Counted from the first letter of the stretch, positions 12,715-34,617 are shown. The stretch is 64,000 nucleotides of DNA from Elysia crispata (GCA_033675545.1 JAWDGP010001486.1:582001-646000); one strand, 5' to 3'. The notes: a model not told the origin generated them from the sequence alone. Program-made: numbers and translations.

Positions 12715-14936
12715 CTGGAATAAAACAATGAAAAGAAATGTGTTACAGACAATTCAAAACTCATGAATGATCTGTGTAGGCAATCATTGAGTATTTATCA
12801 CCAAGGCCTGCAAGATCAGGTGATCATGCATGGTCTTACATGTATCAATATAACAAATCTAGTACAAGCAGTCACAAAATATCAAACCAAATATATCTTT
12901 CATTCTCATAAGCGACAAAGCTTACTCTTAGTATAAAAAGCCATTTAAAAATGTGGAAGGGTTTGATTACCAATTTTACGAGATCCAAATCCCCAGAGGC
13001 CTTTTATTTCCCGTCACATATTGATGAGTGCTACTTGTCCTTAAGTGAGATTTTATTGGTTGCACTTCATGGCTGCTCAAACTTATACAATTATAAAGTT
13101 AACATACCAAAACATTCAACAACACGTCTAGCTTTTGTAAAGATCGGATTCTAGAAATTTAGATGAGCTAATGAGGTACCAAAACATTTCACAGGTGCAT
13201 CATTTTACATTTTAAAAAGAATAAGAACAGAGTAAATGGTAAGTGAAATCAAATGCTGCATGTGATTCTGTGTGAACTATAAAGCCCAAACCTAGCATCT
13301 TCAATCCAAATATTTCATTTCTTTTAGGAGCTATTACTGAGGTAGCAAGTACATTGTGATTTTTTAAAAATAATTTTCAAAAGGATAATTTTTTTCACAT
13401 TACAAAAGATTGCTCACTCACTGTACAACCAAATCTTTTCCCCCCTGAAGCAGTGTGCTTGGCTTTTAGATGATAAAGGTACGCACGCCAGTTGACACAA
13501 ACCTGAGGATATGTGCAAATTCAAGCATTTTAAAGTAACTAACAATAACCAAAAAAAAAGTCTGGAGAGAAAACCTTTTAGACTGATAACAGAAAATTCA
13601 AGCCTTCAAATCACACATCCGTGGAAAAGAAAAACTTTGAAAATAAATTACCTCATGTAAAAGTTTGTTCTGTCTTCCAAAGTTCTCCAATTGAAGGGGT
13701 TTATAATCTTATTTCAGTTGTTTCAATATGTAACGATAATTTTCCTTATTTAAGCGCAAAATGAAGCTTTGATGCATACGTAACAATGTAATCATCTATG
13801 TATGCAGCTAGGTTTTTTATAAGGAGTTCTCATTTTTTTTTTTCAGCTATTGGCTCTAATTTTGCAGGGCTACAAATTGTTACAACTTAAATCTTTGGAT
13901 AATATGCTTTTTTTTTTTTGAAGCTGCAATCTTTTACTTTTAAACTCAACTTCATTCATAATTATTTGTATAAATTACAATGGCTTTCCAGACCAGTATC
14001 TTTTAACTTTTCCTTACTTTTCTAAACAAAAAAAGTGTTGAAAACATGGGTTGCACAAAGTTATTCTACACATCTAGCGATGGGAATGAAGAATTCTGTA
14101 CTTACTTTGCCACACATTTCGCATGTGAAGCTGGCTTTCCGATCAGTGCTATGAACAGGCATATGATGATCTAATTTTTCCTGAGATGCAAACATTTTTC
14201 CGCATGTATTGCAACAAAAAGGCTTTCCCTTACTGTGGCCTAGCATGTGGCTATCATAGCGGCTAGGGACCCTAAAAACTTTACCACATATACCACAAGG
14301 ATAGCTTGGAGGAGGCTTGGATGACCCAGACTTGCCACTGGATGCAGAGGCTGCTGATGCTTGGGATGGTCTCCTACTTCTTTTACTTGATGATGGTGAT
14401 GGATTAGACACAAGAGTTGCATTGGTGGAGGAGTGAGTTTGAGAACCAGGTCCACATATAAGTTCAGGTTGAGACTGAGAGCCATGATAGATCCCTTGAG
14501 TAACGTCATTAAAAAGGTCCTCCATATTTTGAGTTCCATACTTTGTATTAACACAGTTCTGATTTCCTGAAGGAGCAATGTGCTTGATTTGAGTTTTGGA
14601 AGGTTTTCTCTTTGATCTGTTCTTTGGCTGTGAAGGATCCTGAGAGTTTTGGGTATCAGTTGTGTCATCATCAGCAGAATCTGGAGAAGCCTCACCAAGA
14701 GAGGCTGTTTCTTCTGCAGCATCAGTCATGCTTTCCTCTGCAGTCTCTACCTGCCTGAGCTCATAATTTGGGTTTGCTGTTTCATCTTTAGGAAGTCCTG
14801 TTTCATCTCCCTTTTTTTGCTCACAAATATCAGTAGGTTGGTTTTCCTTCACATAACTGGCACTGAAATTGGCATAGGTGTTATGAAGCCCATTATCAGA
14901 GGAAAGCGATTGTTCCATTGGCTCCATGGCAGGCAT
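10300..14936 (-). CDS. 16-finger C2H2 zinc-finger protein (three coding exons)
   Basis: I join 14106-14936, 13422-13502 and 10300-12714 on the minus strand to give 1108 residues. All junctions are phase 0 with AG/GT borders. Residues 1-211 are acidic and Ser/Pro-rich with basic patches (NRSKRKPSK, SSSKRSRRPS). Sixteen C2H2 fingers run from about 212 to 692. Two HTGERP linkers occur (before fingers 9 and 16), and most other linkers are non-standard. A lysine-rich patch at about 707-722 (KKKKAKSMKSKKKK) is a likely nuclear localisation signal. The tail to 1108 is Ser/Tyr/Asn-rich with repeated YSDK/FSDK/YLEK-like pentads. The fold implies a nuclear DNA- or RNA-binding regulator; target and orthologue are not recognised. 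The first ATG (14936) has a weak context and in-frame stop upstream; the next, at 14927 (GCCATGGAG), has a strong Kozak context and may be used instead. Confidence 0.85.
12715..14105 (-). other. Zinc-finger gene introns 2 and 3
   Basis: AT-rich intron sequence on both sides of exon B (13422-13502). A possible 33-bp alternative exon lies at 13652-13684 and is discussed under findings. Nothing else coding is visible. Confidence 0.6.
13422..13502 (-). CDS. Zinc-finger gene, 81-bp exon B
   Basis: This 27-codon exon has acceptor CTCAG and donor GTGAGT. It begins VCVNWRAYLYHLKAKH and ends KRFGCT. Joined to exon A it completes finger 3 as C-x2-C-x12-H-x4-H; joined to exon C it supplies the first Cys of finger 4 (C-T-L-C). 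The exact fit of both half-fingers and the phase 0/0 borders support it. Confidence 0.82.
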
Positions 14937-14950
14937 CAATATTCATGTAC
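14106..14950 (-). CDS. Zinc-finger gene, exon A (start and fingers 1-3a)
   Basis: Bounded by acceptor ATTTCAG (plus-strand CT at 14951-14952) and donor AAA|GTAAGT (plus-strand AC at 14104-14105). The 14 bases 14937-14950 are predicted 5'UTR. Coding covers the acidic N-terminus, two complete fingers (PCGIC..., CCNTC...) and the CEMC half of finger 3. Bases downstream of the donor encode only a short nonsense extension. Confidence 0.85.
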
Positions 14951-16440
14951 CTGAAATCTGAAAAATGGATCATATTCTTAAATACTTAAAAAGTCTGCAT
15001 TTGAAATTCTAAATTTAAATTTAGTTCTTGCTATATGCTCACAACGTCACATAAAAAGCAATTAGAAATCAAAACATGGTCCCCGAGTTATTATCAGTCA
15101 TCACTTTCACACAACTCTGTAATAGAACAGCAATTTGTGTTTAAAGACTTAAAATAAAAATGTGAGGTACTAACTGTGTATCGGCAGACTGGGTCTTTGG
15201 TATGGATACAACATTACAACATTTTTTCTGCACTGACAGGAGAGGGGGTGGGTGGGGGGTACTTTGTTCTAAATATCTTTAAAAAGGATCATCATATTTT
15301 AATCTTGAATGAGCTGCACCTCAAAACAGGTTTATGAATAACTTTTACTATCTGAATTGACCCAAATCTGAACAGGAAAAAAAAGGAGCAATGTAAACCA
15401 TGTATTCTGAGCGAATTATTTTAACTTTTTTTGGCATGTGCATATTTTTGTTTCGTTTTGTTTCTTCTTCTTCTTCTTTTTATCATTATTATTTGCAAAT
15501 AGTTTTACGTTTGCTTTTACTTTTAAATGTGAAATCTTTTTCACATTAAAGTATCACAAACTCAACTTAAGGTTTGCTAGCTTTATTATACTTACATATT
15601 CTTACAATCTTTCACAGGTAAACTAAAGGCAAGCATAAATTTTATAATAGCTCCTACTACATTTTTTTTCACCCAAGTCAAAACCCAAACATAATGAGGC
15701 AGTATCCCTTGCAATTGATGCTGTTCTCCTCAAAGAAAAGACTTTCAGACAAGACAGCAAAGACTGTAACATCCCCAAATCAACTCTATGTTTTGTCAAG
15801 AAGCGCTCTGTAGTGGGTAAAAAGGTTGGGCGGACAGTCTCTATATCCAAGCACATTGAGACAGCGCTGCTCTCCCCTCTGCAGTTGCAGTTTTTCCAAT
15901 GATCAAGGCCAAGTACACATGAGGACAGGTCGTCTTGTACAATTTAAGTACAGCATGTGAGATTAATGAAAAAAAGTGAGAGAAAGAAAGGAGAAAAGAG
16001 GAATTAGAGCAGGAAAGGCTATGCAAAAAAGAAAAGAGATTTGCAAAACAAGCAGAAAATAGAAAAGTTAATTCATCATTCAAAGGGGACCTACTAAATG
16101 AAATAAAATCAATTGTATTCAATTTTTGTTCCAGCTAGGCCTTATTGAGAACCATATTATGATCCCAGTACAACTTAATTCAAAATCCTTTATTATTTTA
16201 GTTGCAGCTTTTCAACCAATTTATTCATTCAAATGTTATCAGTTCACCATGCTCTTTGGTACTGAATTTAAAAGTAACACTTCTAAAATTCATCGCATCT
16301 CTAATTCATTTATTTAAATGTTTGTTGTGGTGTCTCTTTTCAGTTAAATTACGTTTACGCCATCTAACAAGTCCTGAAAAGATTCTTTCTCATTCTCTGT
16401 CCCTTATTCATTTTACATAGTGCTAGAAGCTATCTTTTAA

Positions 16441-17017
16441 CCCCTTCGTGACGTAGGTGATATGTGTCTATGCAGTGATGCATGGTTTGAGTTTGAAAAT
16501 TTGTAAGGAGCAAACGCTATATGTGAGGTGTGGTTAGAAATAGTAAATTAGTATCATGTATCATTGGGGCCTGAATCTTCATATAAAGCCTCATCTTCGC
16601 TCGAATCACCAAGTAATAGGTCTAATACCTGTTTCTTACTGTACAAAACTCTTCGAGAGCGCTTACTACCATCGTTAGAGCTTGTTGAAGGTTCCATCAT
16701 GGCCGAGAGAATGATATGGACAGAATGTAAACAGAGGAAGAAAAGCTAAAAGCCCGCCCTTACTGAAGGTTGTTTTCTTATAAGAAGAGTTGATTTATAA
16801 GGAAAAAATATCGATAAATTCAAATTTCTAAGTAACTTTAGCATAGGCTTTGACGATTTTTCACTATTCTATCGATATATGACGTACGCTGTACGTCATG
16901 TATGGCATCTTGGCACAAAAAGCATGACGTACGTCGTACGTCATGTAGGGCATCTTGTCACTCTATTTAATGAAGAAAATATGACGTACGTCGTACGTCA
17001 TGTATGGCACAAAGGGG
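16441..17017 (-). mobile_element. Non-autonomous piggyBac element
   Basis: A 577-bp element flanked on both sides by TTAA (16437-16440 and 17018-17021), the piggyBac target site. Ends are inverted: CCCCTTCGTG on the left, CCCCTTTGTG reading in from the right. Three copies of a 19-bp near-palindrome (TGACGTACGTCGTACGTCA or a one-base variant) lie near the right end at 16880, 16925 and 16982, each followed by ATGTA-GGCAT/C-like text. A short piece of transposase N-terminus remains on the minus strand. Confidence 0.88.
16554..16700 (-). pseudogene. piggyBac transposase N-terminal remnant
   Basis: A 48-codon minus-strand ORF starting MMEPSTSSNDGSKRSRRV and including LLLGDSSEDEALYEDSG. Basic patches followed by an acidic Ser/Asp/Glu stretch near the N-terminus are typical of piggyBac transposases. 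A stop follows and the catalytic DDD domain and cysteine-rich C-terminus are missing, so it is an internal-deletion relic. Confidence 0.65.
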
Positions 17018-18234
17018 TTAAGCTGTGAAGCTTATAGGATATAAAACAAAAACAAAAACAAAACAAAAAAAACAAAAAAATCAACTTAGGCCTTATTGAC
17101 TTCTCTCAACTCATGTAAACAAACTCTGCCCAAAATTGAAGCTACCCGTTCGAATTTGGAGGCAGGCTTGTGCAATTTTTTCTGTTTCACAGAGTAAACC
17201 CTAATTTCTCCAAAATGCTTGGACAAGAATTCTTAACATTAATATGATTAAACCAATCAGAAACAGAGAAAGAAAAACCTACCAAACATAAATAGGTTGT
17301 GAAAAACAAAAATCAAGGCTGAAGCCCATTGGCTGGGATCTTAGTCTCTTTAAAAATTTGTTCACGGTTGGGGCAAGGTACACTAGGAGTATTTATAAAA
17401 CAAAGTGTGTAAAAAGAAAAGATGAATGCCTATGAAAACAATGAGATGAAATCAAGTGGCATTTGGAAACAAAACTGTGCAAAGAAAATGACTGAGAACT
17501 TTAGGCTTTCAGACATTGGCATGGGTGCAACTGCAAGCAAAGTGAAACTGGTTGGTCTGCTACAGACTGCATCAGATTGATCCGTAGAAGTGATAAGTTT
17601 GGTTGTTTATATTTATATGAAAAAAATCTTTTACTTTTAGCAATGGTGCAATGTAAAGTCTAGTCCTAATACTCCTATACAATATCTTATCATGCCATGG
17701 ACAGAAAATTCTCTTCATAACATTATTTGGAGGTTGACCCAGGACTTTTAAAACAGATGAGCCAAAAACATGATTTTCTAAGTTTAAATCTCACGTCTGT
17801 GAGTTCAGGACTGCATGCTCTGTCACGATAGGTTTCCATATAATTTTTTTGGATTTGGATCTGAGCAAACGTAGTTTTTTTCTTGTTTTGTTTTTGTTTT
17901 CATCAAATAACTGTAGCTTCGGATTCTCGGATTAATCTTTGAGGCCAGCCTAGATTCAGAGTCAATCATTGAAACCGGTTACTTATCTAGGTCACTAGAT
18001 CGGAAACGGGACAGCCTAGGCCTAGGTTGGTCTCACACTCGGTGGAAGGAAGGAAGAATCAAACAGGCTGTCTAGATCTAGATTACAGCTGCTGAAGAAA
18101 AACTATTGCAGTGAAGTGATCTAAACCTAGTGGACTGCACACCTTATCGTTGTGTTCTTTTTGCAGCTCAGGTCTTTCCATAAAATTGAATGTTTACAAT
18201 AATTATTGAATTATAAAGTAACAGTTTATCTTAC

Positions 18235-18500
18235 CAGCATGATTATTTAATCAGTTATTTCTCAAAAATTTCGATAGTGGTCAGCGCTTCCAGTAGACTC
18301 CATCATTTCCGTTAGACTGTGTGTACGTTATGGAGCTCCCTCACGCCTCAACACGAGGTGGCGCTTTTGTGTGTGCAAGAGTATGTCAGTCGACGTGTAC
18401 TGTCTAAAAGATGGACTTCGAAGTTATTTTTAGAGTAGGCCTATGGCACAACTGCAGTGATCATAGTAAGCTCACATCAAAGTGCTTTAAACGTGCACGA
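18235..18500. promoter_or_regulatory. Probable shared promoter region and zinc-finger 5'UTR exon
   Basis: A minus-strand donor CTG|GTAAGAT ends a candidate 5'UTR exon at 18235. The sequence just upstream in transcript direction (about 18280-18420) is richer in G+C and CpG than its surroundings and has an ATTTCCG ETS-like site. The ZZZ3 start lies 1.5 kb away on the other strand behind a splice acceptor near 20002, so a divergent promoter here would serve both genes. Transcription starts are not visible. Confidence 0.35.
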
Positions 18501-18605
18501 CAAATTTAATTTTCATGCGTCAATAGTAATATTTCCTGTGTTGACAACAATTCAAATTTAATGTAGATTTAGGCCAATTGTGATTATTTTGGTTTTCAAT
18601 CTCAT

Positions 18606-18610
<5 letters not shown>

Positions 18611-18641
<31 letters not shown>
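18611..18641. repeat. (TC)n microsatellite
   Basis: About 15 TC units. Confidence 0.9.
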
Positions 18642-18645
<4 letters not shown>

Positions 18646-19257
18646 CTTTTTTAAGCATTAGCTACGGATAGACTCCACCAATGGAACTCTTATAATAATA
18701 CGTTATCACTATAGTAGATTTTTATACATGTGCATTGTAACTAACCACCATTCCAGTGGACAAAATATCGGAATTAATAGTTTTGTGCAAGCAACCTTAA
18801 TGAACTTTGTAAGGGAAATAACATTAAATAACTTCTGTTAGTGTGGGCGTAGATCTAGCAAGTGAACCCAAGTGATTTTTTAAACGATCTTCTGACCAAG
18901 GCTGAATCACAGAATCAGTTAATTGCTTTCGATTTTTTTTTTTTTTTTTTTTTGGTGGGGTGGAAATACCTATGATAAATGGGAGTCACATCGTGGAAGG
19001 TGTCAATTTTTATGCACCATTTTTATGACCACCACGGTTCGCCGAATTTTTAACGAAATCAATGAAAATACAGATCTATATTGGCATACGTTTATTTTAA
19101 CCAGGAATAAAATAGGGTACAGAATAGAGCACCTCTATTTTTTAAATCTGTAGTTTATTTAGGGTTATAGGCCTATCTATTTTGTATTTATTTCAGATTT
19201 TGAGAAATTCAAATTCCTTCAAAGAAATCATCGAACTCTAGATCTAGATCTACCGGG

Positions 19258-19277
19258 TAGTAGTAGTAGTAGTAGTT

Positions 19278-19332
<55 letters not shown>

Positions 19333-19341
19333 CAGTAGCAA

Positions 19342-19397
<56 letters not shown>
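19258..19397. repeat. (TAG)n trinucleotide array
   Basis: About 46 TAG units with a few TTG, CAG and CAA interruptions. It sits between the putative shared promoter and the ZZZ3 start codon, probably in a 5'UTR intron. Confidence 0.95.
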
Positions 19398-20016
19398 TTC
19401 AGTTATTAAATTTACTTTTATTTCATTTTAGCAAAATGAAGAGAAGGAGGGTTAAGTTGACTGTTAGAACAAATTTTCCAATCAATTCTTTTTTCAATTT
19501 AATTTTTTTTTTCAAGTTTCAGAAATCTGCTTGAATAAGACTATAAATAGGCTATAACATTTTAAAATTCAAAATCAGATATACATAAGATACATGTATT
19601 AAATTGTAAAGAATGAAATTCATTAGAATTGTTTAGAATATTTTAAATTTTAAAAATTTCCCTTAAAACATTGTAATAAATTTGTATTACATAAAGACAA
19701 TGTTTGGCAACTTTTTTTGCTCCTTGGCATAGATGTTAGAAATCTCTTGATGTGCTTACGAGAACAAAAGCAGAGTTGTGCTCTATTCTGCATTTTGATA
19801 AGATTTTTCAATAATTCTCAAGAAGGAGCTATGCTTTTTGTCTTTCTGCTTACAATTGCTTTACCCTAAAATATATTAAAAAGAAACTACATTTATTTGT
19901 TTGCTAAATTAAACAAGTGTTCTTAGCTTAGGTTTAGATATTACTCTCCAACCAATTATTTATGATTAACTATTGTTTTTTTTTCCACAAAGGAATTGCA
20001 GTAAATGGTCTGAAAA

Positions 20017-30277
<10,261 letters not shown>

Positions 30278-30326
30278 AAAAGGGTCATACTCTCTCCTTA
30301 ACTATGATTTACAATTCAATTTTGAG

Positions 30327-30332
30327 AATAAA
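30327..30332 (+). terminator. ZZZ3: ZZZ3 poly(A) signal
   Basis: AATAAA 50 bp after the stop, followed by a GT/T-rich stretch (TGTGTTGGATTTTGTTTTTG), the usual downstream element. Confidence 0.75.
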
Positions 30333-31210
30333 GTTTTCTTTTTGATTACTGTGTTGGATTTTGTTTTTGATGGTACGGATAATGTAATGAAATCCATAAA
30401 TTGTTTTATAAGTTTTGAAATATTTCAATAATGAAATATGATCAAAACTGATTTACAGTATGCGTGGCATAAATTAAAATTTTCTGGAGAATTATCAGCT
30501 GATTCTTTTAGATAGTATTGTCTTCAGAACTGTTGAATAGCTGTTCTCTTGTTAATCACAGCAAGTAATATTAAAACCAAGGATAAGAAGTTTGCATGCA
30601 AAATCTGGCTCTATATCTTCGTGATCCATTTCTGCATCATTGGTATAATAGTAAAGCAACGAAGAAAATACTTTCCTTTGAATTTATTAGTGTTAATATT
30701 GCTTTTCATAGAAGCAGCATCAGTAATTGTGTTGTAAGATTTCTGATAGTAAAAAAAAATTAGGAAAAATAAATGATAAAGAAGGCATTATAATCGTTAT
30801 TCTGATGCCATAGTAGCAGCAGCAGTAGGAATACAAGTAAATATAGCAACAACAACAACAGCAGCGGCAAATGCAAAAGTGATATCAACAGCAGCAGTAA
30901 AAATAAAGAGGACTTTACCTGTATTGGCAAATGAGTTCATAACTGATCTTCTCTTCAATAGAACCTTTACCTGTACATCTCTTTCATTATGTTGATGCTG
31001 ATTTTCAACCCTAAATTTTTTTCAGTTTATTACCCAGCAATGGGTGGTGATGCTACTTGTCTTTCAATACAGTTTCTTTTACGGTACAAATTTTAGTATA
31101 CATAAGGCAAACCAAATGACAAAACTGGCTGTCCTAAAAACGTTATGCACAGTCGCATCTATTTCATGCTATTTCTCTTACAAATAATTTATCAATATTT
31201 TTAATACAAA

Positions 31211-33130
31211 GATCTTCGCTCATTTCTTGGTTTTGAAGGCTATTTCAGAAAGTCTGTAGTGAAGTATTCGGAAATTGCAAGGCCACTCAATAGTCTACTG
31301 CCACCCATTTGAAAGAAGAGCGATAAGGGACATATAAACTGACTAAATGGGAATGGGAAGATAACAAAATTTTCTTTGCTTGAAAAATATCCTATGTACT
31401 ATTCCGTTACTGGCCTTGCTGATTTCACGAAACTCTTTGAGCTTCAAGTAAACACATCTATCGTCAATTTAGGGGGAGCACTCTATCAAGTCATGGATGG
31501 TGCAAAGAAAGTCATAGCTTACGCGAGCATATCTCTGTCCAAACCAGAGGAGCATTATCCAGCGCACAAGTTGGAATTTTTATGTTTAAAATGTAGCGTT
31601 TGTGAAAAATTCAATGATTATCAAAGTTCATGGTGCGCACTGAAAACAATCCTTTGACTAATGTGCTGACTACAGTCAAACTTGATGCCACGGGCCATCG
31701 CTGGTTGACATCCCTAACCGTCTTTGACTTTTAGGTAGAGTACACATCCGGCATGTCTAATCAGAATGCTGATGCTCTGTTGCGCCTTCCATCTGCGCGA
31801 ATCGACAACACGCCGGTACAAGCCATGTGCCCTGTGGACTTTGCTCCATTTGCTGCACCCATGGCCGTCTTTGCTGATGTCACAGAAGAAGAAACGTCTC
31901 CTATTCCCCACATTTCGTTGACAGAGTTGAGACAAGCCCAAAATGTGGATAAAATCCTCGTGTATGGATGACTGCCAAGAGAAAAAGAGAGTGTCCTAGA
32001 ACCCGAAATCCTGCTAAACACGGCATCGTGAAGAAAAATTGGCAGAAATTTTGTTTCCATCATGGAGTGCTGCACCGTAAAGTTGAAGGTGAAAAACCTC
32101 AGCTTGTCCTACCTGCCAAATATATACCTAAAGTGTGTAAGGCACTTCATCATGATATGGGTCATCGGGGGTACGAGAAGACCCTAAGCCTTATAAGGTC
32201 GCGCTTCTTCTCTCCAGGAATGTCCAAAGATGTAAAGAGTTGGGTTCACCATTGTGGTCGCTGTTTAAGATTTAAGGGAAAAACCAGACATAGCTCCTCT
32301 GGTAGGAATTCAAACATCAGAACCATTAGAACTAGTATGTGCCGACTTTCTCAAGGCGGTCCAAAATGGCACGCGGTATATTCTGGTCATCACGGATCAT
32401 TTTACTAGATTCACTTTGGCAGTCCCAGCACTTAACATGTCAGCAAAAAAAAACAAAAAACAGCCGAATCTCTCTTGACCTTTCGTCAGAAACTTCGGCA
32501 TTCCGAAACGGTTACATGTTGATCAAGGCGCTAACCTTGAGTCTCAGGTCATTCGTGCGCTCTGTCAATTGTTAAATGTAGAGAAATCTAGATCCACACT
32601 ATTTCATCCAATGGGATATGGGAGCTGCGAGCGGATGAACCAAACGCTCATCAGTATGCTCGGCGCCCTTCCTGAGCGTAAGAGGGAGGATTGGACATCC
32701 CACATTGGCATGTTGGTTATCGCATATGAAAGTACATGAGTATTCTAAGAACGATTCCACAGAGGCTTCCTGTTGATAACATGTTTCCTCTTTGTTCAGA
32801 GTCTAGAGGTGATTTCGTCACAAGTGTATAGAAAGCTTTACAATGAGCCTAGGCTACGGCCTCGGAGAATAGTGCTAAAGGAAAGGAAAGTCATAAAAAT
32901 TATAATGACAAATGTATGAGAGGGGCAACCCTGTTTGTTGGCGGCAAAGTCTTACTCATTTGAGGGTCCTCATAAGCTCCAAGATAAATGGAGTAGCGAC
33001 ATTTTAGTTGTGAAGGAGCAACCAGATTCAAGGTCACCAGTCTTTCACTCATTGTCGTCGAGTCTGTGCAATGAGGGAGAAGGCGAACTCTACATAGGAA
33101 CCTCCTGCTTGCTGTGGAAAGAGTGAGAAA
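31211..33130 (+). mobile_element. Decayed Ty3/gypsy LTR-retrotransposon pol
   Basis: Protein pieces appear in the right order on the plus strand, broken by stops and frameshifts. They are: the RT-RNase H connection (LRSFLGFEGYF at about 31214); RNase H (VIAYASISLSKPEEHYP near 31510, then LDATGHRWL near 31683 and NQNADALLRLP near 31760); the integrase HHCC zinc-binding region (HHDMGHRGYEKT, HHCGRCLRFK, 32140-32290); integrase core text (about 32330-32740) with a conserved Asp after the HV pair near 32518 and a later Glu near 32631; and a C-terminal RTLHRNLLL-like piece near 33090. No LTR pair, gag or complete RT was found, so this is a fossil fragment of a Metaviridae-type element between the 3' ends of ZZZ3 and FECH. 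Confidence 0.88.
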
Positions 33131-33144
33131 AGATCACGCTGACC

Positions 33145-33518
33145 TAAGCCCTGATAGTGTGGCAACAAAGAAGGCGCTTCCTTCAGCCAAAACAAAAAGG
33201 ACCCCAGTAACAACTGATACTACTGCTCACCCTCCTCCATGTGCCAGTAGCCAGTATTCATTATAAAAAAGAAGTTATAAAAGATTACTAAGAAAGAATA
33301 TGGTGCCATTTTTCCGAAATGCACTTCAAAGTAAGCCCTGATAGTGTGGCAACAAAGAAGGCGCTGCCTTCAGCCAAAACAAAAAGGACCCCAGTAACAA
33401 CTGATACTACTGCTCACCCTCCTCCATGTGCCAGTAGCCAGTATTCATTATCAAAAAGAAGTTATAAAAGATTACTAAGAAAGAATATGGTGCCATTTTT
33501 CCGAAATGCACTTCAAAG
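33145..33518 (+). repeat. 187-bp tandem duplication in the retroelement tail
   Basis: Two adjacent copies (33145-33331, 33332-33518) beginning AAGCCCTGATAGTGTGGCAA differ at only a few bases. One difference (TATAAAAAAG in copy 1, TATCAAAAAG in copy 2) puts a stop in copy 1. Copy 2 is open as part of 33319-33570. Confidence 0.93.
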
Positions 33519-34006
33519 TAAGAAACGCCTATATCTATTTGGATCTGCAATGCGAGGTTATGCTACCTAAATCTCGTTAAAAGTCTTGAAATAATGTTCA
33601 GAAGCATTTCAAGTCCGCGGTTTTACAGCACAAGGAGGCCTGCATCACTTCTTTTTAAATTTTAAATTAAAACTTGATCAACCGCTTATGCAATGCTCTT
33701 CAAGCAAAATTAATATTACAAACTTGCTTTCTCAACAAATCCCAATCTAGAATTCTTAGACCTGGATCGAAGATGGAAAAATGAAAATTAATAAGAATTA
33801 TATGTCGGTCGAATAAAGGAGCATAAAAATCAAAATTGGAAAAATAAACATAAGAAGACGATAAAACGCTGAATAAAAATTGATATGTACAAAATATTCA
33901 TTTATCTCTATAAAATTTAAAGTTGAATAGGCCTACTGTACTCACTTATCAACATTGCGACCGAAAAATTACTAAAATATAATGGTAAAAGGTCGTTTGC
34001 GAGAGG

Positions 34007-34008
<2 letters not shown>

Positions 34009-34037
<29 letters not shown>

Positions 34038-34071
34038 AATATTATTGTTATTATCATCACCACCACCATCA

Positions 34072-34102
<31 letters not shown>

Positions 34103-34112
34103 CATCATCATT
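34009..34112. repeat. (ATT/ATC)n trinucleotide tract
   Basis: Imperfect ATT repeats with ATC and ACC interruptions, about 100 bp. Confidence 0.9.
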
Positions 34113-34617
34113 ATTATCCCCTCTATATATTTCTTACATGTATATATATTTCACCTTTCTATCGGTCCTTTGTCTCTTTCTCTCGTCATGTCATTTCCTT
34201 CGTCTTTTGGTCTCTCGCCTTCTTCATTAAATTTTTCTACCGTCTCATTCTCAGTCTCATTCACTGGTCAATCTATTATTATTCTTGCTTTCTCTCCTCC
34301 ATTTATCTACTGTTCCCACGTGGAGCAAATAAAACTGGAACTGAAGCATATTAAATACATGTCACAAGAAACTAATTTATTTTCTGCAAAATGAGCAGCG
34401 GTCTCCAAATGGTACTAACCAATCATCCATTTTTTATTGTCTGATCGATTAAAATATAATGCGTGTATAGGCTTTCATGATTCTTCCCATAAAGATTACA
34501 CAGGACAAAAAACTTTGCAACATCTGCTGTCCTCTGCAGCCACTCGTCAGTGAACAGTACATGACTCTATTCCCTAGGTCTACGTGATAACATTTGTCGC
34601 AGTCAATTTTTTCTTTG

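Larger units (their letters stand above)
14951..18234 (-). other. Zinc-finger gene intron 1 (5'UTR intron)
   Basis: About 3.3 kb between the predicted 5'UTR exon ending at 18235 and exon A. It contains the piggyBac-derived element at 16441-17017. Otherwise I see only AT-rich sequence and small ORFs without similarity. Confidence 0.5.

Noticed and set aside
31376..32575. Retroelement ORFs as host genes
   Set aside because: They are pieces of one Ty3/gypsy pol in correct order, interrupted by stops and frame changes.
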